DNA from: Asanoa sp040676615
Lineage (GTDB): Bacteria; Actinomycetota; Actinomycetes; Mycobacteriales; Micromonosporaceae
DNA length: 64,000 nt
Assembly: GCF_040676615.1 (NCBI RefSeq)
Contig: NZ_JBFAPI010000023.1
Span: 1 to 64,000, forward strand
Direction: 5' to 3'
Shown: in pieces, positions 23,401 through 30,693 of the stretch
How positions within the stretch are numbered: position 1 is the stretch's first letter
Layout: the number at the start of each line of letters is the position of its first letter
Notes under the pieces: generated by a model
What the model saw: the letters and a program-made list of their open reading frames with translations, nothing else
Databases searched by the model: none
What the model was told of the DNA's origin: nothing
Program-made: the position numbers and the translations under genes

Positions 23401-24303
23401 CTAACCGCGGCTCGACCGGCTCCGCAGTTCGCGCAGGTGCTTGGCCATCGTGCTGATGTCCTGCTGGCCGTAGCCGTCGGCGAGCGCCGCCGCGACCGCG
23501 GCCCTGTTGGCCTGGGCCTGGGTGACCGGCACGCCGACCCGCTCGGCCAGCGCCAGCACCAGGTCGGCGTCTTTGGCGACGAGGTCGAGCGAGAACGCCA
23601 CCGGGTTGTCGTCGGGGTGTTCGAAGATCGCCCGTTTGTATTTCAGGAACGGCGCGCCGGTGGCGCCGGACAGGAACACGTCGTACGCGGTGGCCGGGTC
23701 GATGCCGGCCGCCTCGGCCAGCACGTACGCCTCGCTGAGGCCCTGGTTGATCGCGATCAGCAGGGTGTTGATGGCGACCTTCATGGTCGCGCCGGTCCCG
23801 GTCGGCCCGATGTGGAAGACGTTCGCGCTCATCTGTTCGAGGATGGGCCGGACCCGGTCGACGTCGGCCGCGTCGCCCGCGGCCAGGGCGGTCAGCGTGC
23901 CGCCCTCGACGCTCGACACGCTGCCGGAAACCGGGCAGTCGACATGCACCCCGCCCGCACCGCGCACCATCTCGGCCAGGCGCAGCGTGGTGCGCGGGTC
24001 GACGGTGCTGGTGTCGACGACGGTGGTGCCCCGGCGCAGCCCGGCGACGATCCCGTCGCGGCCCTCGTGGGCGGCCAGGTCGGCCTGGTCATTCGACAGC
24101 GAGACGAGGACGACGTCGGACGTGCCGGTGGCCTCGCGCGGCGTGCCGGCGACGGTCGCGCCGGTGCGGGCCGCGACCTGCTCGGCCCGCTCCCCGGTGC
24201 GGTTCCAGGCGGTCACCGGATAGCCGGCCGAGCGCAGCCGCCCGACCATCGCCCCGCCCATGTTCCCGGTGCCGATGACGGCCAGCCGCGGCTTGTCGGT
24301 CAT
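23401..24303 (-). CDS. NAD(P)-dependent 3-hydroxyisobutyrate dehydrogenase-family oxidoreductase
   Basis: 300 residues. The nucleotide motif is LAVIGTGNMGGAMVGRLRSA with an Arg two residues after the second strand (WNRTGE), which favours NADP. The substrate-binding signature is DCPVSGSVSSVEGGTLTALA and the catalytic lysine is in TMKVAINTLLIAINQG. The family covers beta-hydroxyacid dehydrogenases, glyoxylate/succinic semialdehyde reductases and imine reductases; the Asp/Tyr residue that marks imine reductases cannot be judged here. ATG 24303 is chosen by the start of the Rossmann fold; the frame is open further upstream. Confidence 0.87.
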   Translation of the reverse strand: MTDKPRLAVIGTGNMGGAMVGRLRSAGYPVTAWNRTGERAEQVAARTGATVAGTPREATGTSDVVLVSLSNDQADLAAHEGRDGIVAGLRRGTTVVDTSTVDPRTTLRLAEMVRGAGGVHVDCPVSGSVSSVEGGTLTALAAGDAADVDRVRPILEQMSANVFHIGPTGTGATMKVAINTLLIAINQGLSEAYVLAEAAGIDPATAYDVFLSGATGAPFLKYKRAIFEHPDDNPVAFSLDLVAKDADLVLALAERVGVPVTQAQANRAAVAAALADGYGQQDISTMAKHLRELRSRSSRG

Positions 24304-24474
24304 CCCACCATCCTTACACCGATGATCACGCCGGGTCGGCGTGATCGCCCAGCCCGCGGCGAGCACCGCGAACGCGTGGTCGGCGGGCTCCCACGCTGGC
24401 TGCTTCCCGAGGACGACGGCGGCCCGCTGGTCGGGGCCCGGGCGTCGCGCGAGTTCTTCGGCGCGCCCTGCGGC
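24304..24474 (-). other. Unassigned stretch with coding character and a hairpin
   Basis: This gap between the dehydrogenase start and the large MFS stop reads without a stop codon on the minus strand, in the same frame as both neighbours. The translation (for example AVVLGKQPAWEPADHAFAVL then AAGWAITPTRRDH) looks protein-like, but it has no good start. A perfect hairpin, GATCACGCCG-GGT-CGGCGTGATC, occupies 24324-24346 in front of the dehydrogenase gene. It could be a gene remnant or a regulatory leader. Confidence 0.35.
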
Positions 24475-26535
24475 TCACCGGCCCGGCGCGTCCAGCGGGT
24501 CCGGGTCCGGGTCGGTGTCGGCCAGCCGCGTGGCGATCTTGCTGAGCGCCGCGTCCAGCGCCGGCCCGGTGGGCCGCTGGCCGTCGCGGTCGGGGAGCTT
24601 GGTGAGCAACCAGGTCTTCCACGCCTCGGCCAGCTTGCGGTAGGACTCCTCGCCCCGCTGCGTCAGGCCCAGGCACTCGTCGTCGTCGATCGTGACCAGG
24701 CCGCGCCAGGCCGCCGCCGCGAACGCCGGTCGCAGCACCGAGGCCGGCAGCCGGTAGGCCCGCCCGATGCCGGCCACGTCGACCGGGCCGGCGTAGCGGG
24801 TGCGCAGGTGGATCTGAGTCAGGCACCACGCGTCGCCGGCGGCCAGGCCGGTGTTCGACGCCGCCAGCACCGCCGGAGCGGCGGCCTGCCCCTCGGTGCG
24901 GATCACCCGGGAGACCGCCCGCTCGAGTTCGCCGTCGGAGCCCTGCGCGTCGGGCATGCCGAAGCCCTCGCCCAGGTCGGGAGCCGCGGCCCGGGCCATG
25001 TCGCGCAGCGGCACCTCCTTGAGGAACCAGGCCAGCACGAAGGCGACCAGCGGGACCGGCACCGCGTAGAGGAACAGCGCGTGCACCGATTGCGCGTACG
25101 CCTCGATGATGGGTCCGGACTGTGCCGGCGGCAGGTCGTGCACCGCGCTCGGCAGCCCCAGCACGCCCGACGGGAGCACCCCGGTCTGCCGCAGCGCGTC
25201 GGTCAGGTGGTCGTTGAGCTGGTTGGCGAAGATCGTGCCGAAAACCGCGGCGCCGAACGAGCTGCCCAGGGTACGCAGGAACGTCACGCCCGAGGTGGCC
25301 ACGCCGAGGTCGCGGTAGGCGACGGTGTTCTGCACGATGATGATCAGGATCTGCATGGACAGGCCGATGCCGACGCCGAAGACGAACATGTAGAGCGACG
25401 TGTTCAGCGTCGACGTGCCGGAGCCCATCCGGGACAGTAGGTAGAGCCCGAGCGCCATGACCAGGCCGCCGACGATCGGGAAGACCTTGTAGCGGCCGGT
25501 GCGGCTGACCGTGTTGCCGGCCAGCACCGCCGTGACCAGCAGGCCGACGACCAGCGGCAGGGTGCGTACGCCGGAGGCGGTCGCCGACACGCCCTGCACC
25601 CACTGCAGATAGGTGGGCAGGAAGGTGAGCGCGCCGAGCAGCGTGAAGCCGACGACGAAGCTCAGCGCCGCCGAAACCACGAACACCCGCGACTGGAACA
25701 GCCGGATCGGCAGCACCGGCTCCTTGGCCCGGCGCTCGGCGAAGCCGAAGGCGACCAGCAGCAGCACGGAGATCGCGAACAGCCCGATGATCACGGGGGA
25801 GGTCCAGGCGTACTCGGTGCCGCCCCAACTCGTGGCCAGCGTGAGGCCGGCCGCGCCGGTGCCGACCAGCACGATGCCGAGATAGTCGATGATCGGTTTG
25901 CCGCGGCTCTTGATCGCCGGGATGGTGCGGGCGGCGACCAGGATGACCACGACGGCCAGCGGCACGTTGATGTAGAACACCCAGCGCCAGCCCAGGCCGC
26001 TGTCGGTGAACAGGCCACCGATCAGCGGGCCGATCACCGTCGCGAGCCCGAACACGGCGCCCAGACCGCCCTGGTAGCGGCCCCGGTCGCGGAGCGGGAT
26101 CACGTCGCCGATCAGCGCGGTCGCGGTGACCAGCAGGCCGCCGGCGCCGATGCCCTGGACCGCGCGGGAGAACACCAGCCAGAGCAGGCTCTGCGCGGCC
26201 CCGCAGAGCAGCGAGCCGAGAATGAAGATCAGCGCGCTGATCTGGAAGATCCGCTTGCGGCCGAACTGGTCGCCGAACTTGCCGGCGAGCGCGGCGGCGA
26301 TGGTCTGGGCCAGCAGGTAGGCGGTTACCACCCAGGAAAGATGGTTGGCGCCGCCCAGGTCACCGACGATCGTCGGCAGCGCGGTGGCGACCACGGTCTG
26401 GTCCATCGCGGCGAGCAGCAGGCCGAGCACGACGGTGCCGTAGATGACGTTGATCTGGCGGCGCGACAGTTCGCGTGGTCGGGCCTCGCCGCTCGGTGCT
26501 ACTGCCCTGTCCGCTGTATCCACTGCCACGCGCAC
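24475..26535 (-). CDS. DHA2-type MFS multidrug exporter with C-terminal winged-helix-like extension
   Basis: 686 residues. Residues about 28-530 form a 14-helix EmrB/QacA-type transporter: MDQTVVATALPTIVGDLGGA in helix 1, GKFGDQFGRKRIFQISALIF after helix 2 and SRAVQGIGAGGLLVTATALI in helix 4. After the last helix (LVAFVLAWFLKEVPL) there are about 150 cytoplasmic residues containing VLRPAFAAAAWRGLVTIDDD and CLGLTQRGEESYRKLAEAWK, which look like the wing and last helix of a MarR-like domain. Likely exports toxic organic compounds. The DDAH and AAA+ genes lie just upstream on the same strand. Confidence 0.9.
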   Translation of the reverse strand: MRVAVDTADRAVAPSGEARPRELSRRQINVIYGTVVLGLLLAAMDQTVVATALPTIVGDLGGANHLSWVVTAYLLAQTIAAALAGKFGDQFGRKRIFQISALIFILGSLLCGAAQSLLWLVFSRAVQGIGAGGLLVTATALIGDVIPLRDRGRYQGGLGAVFGLATVIGPLIGGLFTDSGLGWRWVFYINVPLAVVVILVAARTIPAIKSRGKPIIDYLGIVLVGTGAAGLTLATSWGGTEYAWTSPVIIGLFAISVLLLVAFGFAERRAKEPVLPIRLFQSRVFVVSAALSFVVGFTLLGALTFLPTYLQWVQGVSATASGVRTLPLVVGLLVTAVLAGNTVSRTGRYKVFPIVGGLVMALGLYLLSRMGSGTSTLNTSLYMFVFGVGIGLSMQILIIIVQNTVAYRDLGVATSGVTFLRTLGSSFGAAVFGTIFANQLNDHLTDALRQTGVLPSGVLGLPSAVHDLPPAQSGPIIEAYAQSVHALFLYAVPVPLVAFVLAWFLKEVPLRDMARAAAPDLGEGFGMPDAQGSDGELERAVSRVIRTEGQAAAPAVLAASNTGLAAGDAWCLTQIHLRTRYAGPVDVAGIGRAYRLPASVLRPAFAAAAWRGLVTIDDDECLGLTQRGEESYRKLAEAWKTWLLTKLPDRDGQRPTGPALDAALSKIATRLADTDPDPDPLDAPGR

Positions 26536-26536
26536 C

Positions 26537-26568
26537 CCCGTACGCCCGCCGGATCTTCAGCGTACGGG
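26537..26568 (-). terminator. Hairpin at the DDAH/MFS junction
   Basis: CCCGTACGC (26537-26545) pairs with GCGTACGGG (26560-26568) around a 14-nt loop. It covers the last codons of the DDAH gene and the space before the MFS start, so it may attenuate read-through or act as a binding site. Confidence 0.45.
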
Positions 26569-27327
26569 CGGTATCAGCACGGTGAGGCAGGTTACGCAGC
26601 CTTCGAGCTTCTCGAACTCGCTGATGTCGACCACGATCGGCGCGAAGCCGAGTTGGTGGATCAGCGCCGTGGTGTGCGGTGCCGAGGCCGCGATCAGCAC
26701 CCGCTCGTCGCCGAGCGGCACGACGTGGCAGCCGGCCTCCTCCTCGACCGGCAGGACCGGCGGCAGCGCGTGCGTGTCGAGCAGGTGGGGGAGCGCGACG
26801 AGGGTGCCGTCGGGCAGCGCGGTCACCGCCGACTTGAGGTGCAGCACGCCGTGCAGGGTGACCGGCGTCGCGGTCCTGCCGCGGGTGGCCAGGTGATCGC
26901 GGAGCTGCGCGAACCCGGCCTCGTTGGTGCGGCCGCCCACGCCGACGTAGACCCGGTCGCCGACCTGGAGAACGTCGCCGCCGTCGAGCGTGCCGGGCGC
27001 CTCGATCTCGGCCACGTCGAGCAGCAGCGCCTCGGCGGCGGCGCGGGCGCCCGCGACCTCCGGCCGCCGGTCGGGCGCGCCCGGCCGGGTGAGCACGGCC
27101 AGGTCGCCGCAGACGACGACGGTGTCTTCGACGAACACGCTGTCCGGGCAGTCGTCGGCGGGGGCCACCTCGAGCACGGACCAGCCCGCGCCGGCCAGGG
27201 CCGCGCGGTAGGCGTCATGCTGCCGCCGGGCCAGGTCGACGTCAACGGGGGTACGCGCGATGTGGGTGACGATGCCGTCGGCCAGCCGGGAACTCGGGGC
27301 GCGGACGAGCGCCGTACCGCTGATCAT
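26557..27327 (-). CDS. Dimethylarginine dimethylaminohydrolase (DDAH-like)
   Basis: 256 residues, the size and fold of the guanidine-modifying superfamily. Family blocks: ALVRAPSSRLADGIVTHIAR, CPDSVFVEDTVVV (substrate-binding Asp/Glu), APGTLDGGDVLQVG, VTLHGVLHLKSAVTALPDGT (catalytic His) and the C-terminal FEKLEGCVTCLTVL (catalytic Cys). It should hydrolyse methylated arginines to citrulline and methylamines in the cytoplasm; a closely related arginine deiminase activity is less likely at this length. It lies 24 bases after the AAA+ gene and just before the MFS gene on the same strand. Confidence 0.88.
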   Translation of the reverse strand: MISGTALVRAPSSRLADGIVTHIARTPVDVDLARRQHDAYRAALAGAGWSVLEVAPADDCPDSVFVEDTVVVCGDLAVLTRPGAPDRRPEVAGARAAAEALLLDVAEIEAPGTLDGGDVLQVGDRVYVGVGGRTNEAGFAQLRDHLATRGRTATPVTLHGVLHLKSAVTALPDGTLVALPHLLDTHALPPVLPVEEEAGCHVVPLGDERVLIAASAPHTTALIHQLGFAPIVVDISEFEKLEGCVTCLTVLIPPVR

Positions 27328-27351
27328 GCGGTTGATTCTGGGCCCGCCCGG

Positions 27352-28917
27352 CTAATGCCGCAAACCTGTGGTGATCCGCATCAGCTCGTCTTGGGTGATC
27401 GGGCCACCCTTGCCGCCGCGCGCCTCCTGCATCGCCTTGGCGAGTTGGGCCCGGCGCAGCACCTCGCCGACGTCGGCGCCGCTGAAGCCGTGGCTGACCG
27501 CGGCCAGCGCGGCGGGGTCGACGTCGGAGGCGAACATGGTGAACCCGGCGTACTCGTGACGCTCGCTCAGGTCGCGGATCTTCATCTTGAAGATCTCGGC
27601 GCGGCCGGCCTCGTCGGGCAGCGGGATCGACAGCTTCACGTCGAACCGCCCCGAGCGGATCAGCGAGTCGTCGACCCGGTGCGGGAAGTTGGTGGTCGCG
27701 ACCACGATCACGTTCTGGTTGTCTTCGATGAGGTTGTTCATCTCCTGTTTGAAGATGCCCGCCACGGCGTTGACGGCCTGGCTCGCCGCGTCGCCGCCGG
27801 CGCCCGCGTAGCTGATGATGCTGTCGAACTCGTCGAAGAGCATCACGGTCGGGTGCCGGTAGCGGCGTGCCTCCTGGAAGATCGCCTTGATGTTGCGCTC
27901 GGAGCCGCCGAGCCACTTGTCGAGGATCTCCGGCGTGCGGATCTCCCGGAACGTGGCGCCGATCTCGTTGGCCAGGGCCCGGGCCAGCATCGTCTTGCCG
28001 GTGCCGGGCGGCCCGTAGAGCAGGATGCCCTGGGGCCGGCGGGCGCCCCAGCGGGCCATGATGTCGGGATGCCGGAAGCTGACGGCGATCTCCCGGAACT
28101 GGCCGACGATGCTCTCCAATCCGCCGACGTGGTCAAGGGTGACGTTCTCGGTGCGGGTCGGGCCCGGCGCGGCGGCCGTGGGGCTGGCCGGCGGCGGCTG
28201 GGTCTCGCGCCGGCCGATCACGTAGGTGCGGCCGCGCAGCGGCGCCTCGCCCCCGACGAACTCGCCGACCACGCGCAGCACCAGCAACGTCATCTCGCGC
28301 AGCAGGGCGGTGGTCATCTCCGCGCTGGGCACGTTGGCCCGGATCGAGATCGTCCGCGGCCCGCTGCGCAGCGGCCCGTCGGACGAGAACGGGTTGCCGT
28401 TGTTGTTCTTCGCGTTGGCCGTCGGCCCCGGGTAGGTGATGGTCGCCTTGAGCCCCGCGGCGTTGGCGGCGGCCAGCGGATCGACCTTCTCGCCGTAGTC
28501 GTCGGGCGGCCAGATCGTGCGGACCAGCCGGCTCGGCACGGTGGCGATCACCTCGGCCCCCTGGGCGATCCGGCTGGCGACCGGCCCGTCGTTGCCGAAC
28601 CGCCGGGCCAGCATCGCACCGAGCGGCGCGGCGGCCCCGAGCATGGCCGCGTCGAACATGGTGCGGGCGGTCGGCCCGCCGCGGACGCTGACGTCGGCCG
28701 ACATCCGGTGCACGGCCGCGCCGTCGACGGTCGCGGTGTCGAGCCAGTAGCGCACGTCCTGCACAGGTTGCGGGAAATACCCACCCCCGAGCAGCCGCAC
28801 CCGATCTTCCCGCGCCGCGGCGATGATCCCAGGGCCATCGTTGATCATCAGCCGCCCACCGAGCACCTCGACGGTCTCGGTGCCGCTCCGCGGCCCGTTA
28901 GAGGCTCCGTCTGACAT
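27352..28917 (-). CDS. AAA+ ATPase, SpoVK/Cdc48-like, with undefined N-terminal region
   Basis: 521 residues. The last about 260 residues are one AAA module: Walker A GPPGTGKT (about residue 303), pore-loop-like KWLGGSERN, Walker B VMLFDEFD (about 357), sensor VVATTNFPHRVDD, and a second-region-of-homology arginine in LIRSGRFDVKLSIPL, with a C-terminal helical lid. The first 240 residues match no domain I know and include an Asn-rich piece (TANAKNNNGNPFSSDGP). Single-module AAA proteins like this remodel or unfold partner proteins. ATG 28917 has GGGGGTGG upstream, which beats an in-frame GTG further out. Confidence 0.85.
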   Translation of the reverse strand: MSDGASNGPRSGTETVEVLGGRLMINDGPGIIAAAREDRVRLLGGGYFPQPVQDVRYWLDTATVDGAAVHRMSADVSVRGGPTARTMFDAAMLGAAAPLGAMLARRFGNDGPVASRIAQGAEVIATVPSRLVRTIWPPDDYGEKVDPLAAANAAGLKATITYPGPTANAKNNNGNPFSSDGPLRSGPRTISIRANVPSAEMTTALLREMTLLVLRVVGEFVGGEAPLRGRTYVIGRRETQPPPASPTAAAPGPTRTENVTLDHVGGLESIVGQFREIAVSFRHPDIMARWGARRPQGILLYGPPGTGKTMLARALANEIGATFREIRTPEILDKWLGGSERNIKAIFQEARRYRHPTVMLFDEFDSIISYAGAGGDAASQAVNAVAGIFKQEMNNLIEDNQNVIVVATTNFPHRVDDSLIRSGRFDVKLSIPLPDEAGRAEIFKMKIRDLSERHEYAGFTMFASDVDPAALAAVSHGFSGADVGEVLRRAQLAKAMQEARGGKGGPITQDELMRITTGLRH

Positions 28918-29305
28918 TGATCCACCCCCGCCAAAACCCGGGTCGACCCGCACCTAAGACTGACACGCCGCGCCCACCCTCACCACCGATCGCCCCCTAA
29001 CTGGCCATCGAGGGCGTCCGAGGGTCGTCCGTTTGCTTCCCGGTAAGCGGGGTTTGTTCTGTTACGCGAAGTAGGGGCCGCTTTCGAGTGGCCGAGAAGG
29101 CATGACCGGGTGCTCGAGCTGGTCGTGCACCCCGGTCTCGCGCCGGGCAGCATGCAGGAACGCTTCCCTCGCGCTCTGCGTGCTGGAACGCTTCTCTGGC
29201 GCTCAGCGTGCTGGAACGCTTCTCTCGCGCTCAGCGTGCTGGAACGTTTCCTTCGCGCTCAGCGTGCCGCCGCCACGCCCCTGGCTTGCGGCGGTTGCCG
29301 CTCAG
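28918..29305. other. Intergenic region between AAA+ gene and conservon, with tandem repeats
   Basis: 388 bases without a convincing gene. It contains the AAA+ promoter region on the minus strand and, at 29157-29266, a 28-bp tandem repeat (separate entry). Open frames on the plus strand here do not have the third-position GC pattern of the neighbours and run into the antisense of the GTPase gene. Confidence 0.6.
29157..29266. repeat. 28-bp non-coding tandem repeat, nearly four units
   Basis: Units begin at 29157, 29185, 29213 and 29241, each starting GGAACG and close to GGAACGCTTCTCTCGCGCTC followed by AGCGTGCT; the fourth is cut short near 29266. The unit junction forms AGCGT-GCTGGA-ACGCT, so each repeat can fold as a small hairpin. 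A period of 28 is not a multiple of three, so it is not a protein repeat, and there are no spacers. Confidence 0.85.
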
Positions 29306-29905
29306 TTATCTGGCCGGGACCCGGTCGCGGCGGGTGGCGACGTGTTCGACCAGGGCGATCAGCAGGTCTTTGCCGGACTGGCGCTCGCGGGCGTCGCAGA
29401 GCAGGACCGGCACGTCGGGGTCGAGGTCGAGGGCGTTGCGGACCGAGTCGGGGCTGTGTCGCTGCAGGCCGTCGAAGCAGTTGACGCCGACGACGAACGG
29501 GGTGTTGCGGGTCTCGAAATAGTCGACCGACGGGAAGCAGTCGGCCAGCCGGCGGGTGTCGGCCAGCACGACCGCGCCCAGCGCGCCGAACGCGAGCTCG
29601 TCCCAGAGGAACCAGAAGCGGTCCTGGCCGGGCGTGCCGAAGAGGTAGACCTGAAGGTCTTCGTTGATGGTGATCCGGCCGAAGTCCATCGCCACCGTGG
29701 TCGTGGTCTTGCTCTCCACGCCGGAGACGTCGTCGGTGCCCTCGCTGACCGAGCTGAGCACCTCTTCGGTCTGCAGGGGCCGGATCTCGCTGACGGCGCC
29801 GACCAGGGTGGTCTTGCCCACCCCGAAGCCGCCGGCGATCAGGATTTTCAAGGCGATCGGGATGTGCTGCCCCTCGCCAGTGCGGTCAGAGCGCACGGAG
29901 TCCAT
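29306..29905 (-). CDS. Conservon small GTPase-like protein (CvnD type)
   Basis: 199 residues. The P-loop is KILIAGGFGVGKTTLVGAVS, followed by TTTTVAMDFGRITI (switch I) and YLFGTPGQDRFWFLWDELAF (switch II, DxxG replaced by TPGQ); the guanine-specificity position reads GVNCFDG, a variant of NKxD. This is the CvnD family of Ras/MglA-like proteins coupled to a kinase-like sensor at the membrane. ATG 29905 lies within the end of the DUF742 gene, a 20-base overlap that is usual in conservons. Confidence 0.93.
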   Translation of the reverse strand: MDSVRSDRTGEGQHIPIALKILIAGGFGVGKTTLVGAVSEIRPLQTEEVLSSVSEGTDDVSGVESKTTTTVAMDFGRITINEDLQVYLFGTPGQDRFWFLWDELAFGALGAVVLADTRRLADCFPSVDYFETRNTPFVVGVNCFDGLQRHSPDSVRNALDLDPDVPVLLCDARERQSGKDLLIALVEHVATRRDRVPAR

Positions 29906-30269
29906 TGACCACCGCCTGGAGGATGTCGTGGTTGGGGAGGGCGGTCGCGGGCTGGGGCTCGTAGGAGACCACCAGACCCGCGCTGAGCAAATCACTGAGT
30001 AACACCCGGACGACGCCGAGCGCCAGGTCGACCCGGGCGGCCAGCTCGGCCACCGCGACCGGACGCTGCGCGATCTCGATGATCAGCCGGTGTTCGGGCT
30101 GCAGCGGCGCCAGGTCGACCCGGTCGAGCGGCGCGGCCACGACGAACGCGACCAGGTCGAAGCCGCTGGCCGGGCGGACCCGGCCGCCGGTGACCGTGTA
30201 GGGCCGGACGACCGGCCCGGCGTCGAGGTCGAGCCAGTCGGGGTCGGTGTGCCGGGCGTCAGCCGCCAT
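29886..30269 (-). CDS. DUF742 protein (CvnC type)
   Basis: 127 residues. The N-terminus VVRPYTVTGGRVRP and the final winged-helix-like LALGVVRVLLSDLLSAGLVV are characteristic of DUF742, always found between the roadblock protein and the GTPase in conservons. The order and overlaps (11 bases with the roadblock gene, 20 with the GTPase gene) show translational coupling. The protein probably links the sensor and GTPase in a membrane-associated complex. Confidence 0.93.
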   Translation of the reverse strand: MAADARHTDPDWLDLDAGPVVRPYTVTGGRVRPASGFDLVAFVVAAPLDRVDLAPLQPEHRLIIEIAQRPVAVAELAARVDLALGVVRVLLSDLLSAGLVVSYEPQPATALPNHDILQAVVNGLRAL

Positions 30270-30693
30270 CAGGGCTCCCGGACGGCGGGATCGGCGGTAT
30301 CCGGGCCGGTGCCGTCAGGTTCTGGCCGACCCGGGTGACCAGCATGGCCATCTCGTACGCGGCCAGACCGATGTCGGTCTCCGCGGTGGCCAGCAGCGCC
30401 AGGCAGGCGCCCTGCCCCGCGGCGGTCACGAACAGGTAGGCCTGCTCCATCTCGACCATCGTCTGCCGCACGGCGCCCGCGTCGAAGTGCCGGGCGGCGC
30501 CCTTGGCGAGGCTCTGGAAGCCGGCCGCCATCGCGGCGAGGTGCTCGGCGTCGTCGCGCTCGAGGCCGCTCGTCGACCCCATGAGTAGCCCGTCGGCGGA
30601 GAGCACGATCGCCTGCTGCGCCCCGGGCACGCGGGCGACAAGGTCTTCGAGCAGCCAGTCGAGGTTGGACTGCGGCCTGGTCGTCTGCGTCAC
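30259..30693 (-). CDS. Roadblock/LC7 domain protein (CvnB type)
   Basis: 144 residues with one roadblock fold: LDWLLEDLVARVPGAQQAIV, LSADGLLMGSTSGLERDDAE, then AEHLAAMAAGFQSLAKGAAR. Such proteins act as GTPase regulators, in line with the GTPase two genes downstream. It immediately follows the sensor gene (one base between the sensor stop and this reading frame) and overlaps the DUF742 gene. Confidence 0.93.
   Translation of the reverse strand: MTQTTRPQSNLDWLLEDLVARVPGAQQAIVLSADGLLMGSTSGLERDDAEHLAAMAAGFQSLAKGAARHFDAGAVRQTMVEMEQAYLFVTAAGQGACLALLATAETDIGLAAYEMAMLVTRVGQNLTAPARIPPIPPSGSPDGG

Noticed and set aside
26341..28914. An 857-codon plus-strand frame
   Set aside because: It is antisense to the DDAH and AAA+ genes, both of which have clear catalytic motifs.
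29157..29266. CRISPR-like array
   Set aside because: The 28-bp units abut with no spacers and there are no cas genes.
29102..29908. Plus-strand frame starting in the 28-bp repeats
   Set aside because: It continues as antisense of the conservon GTPase gene and has poor codon pattern at its start.
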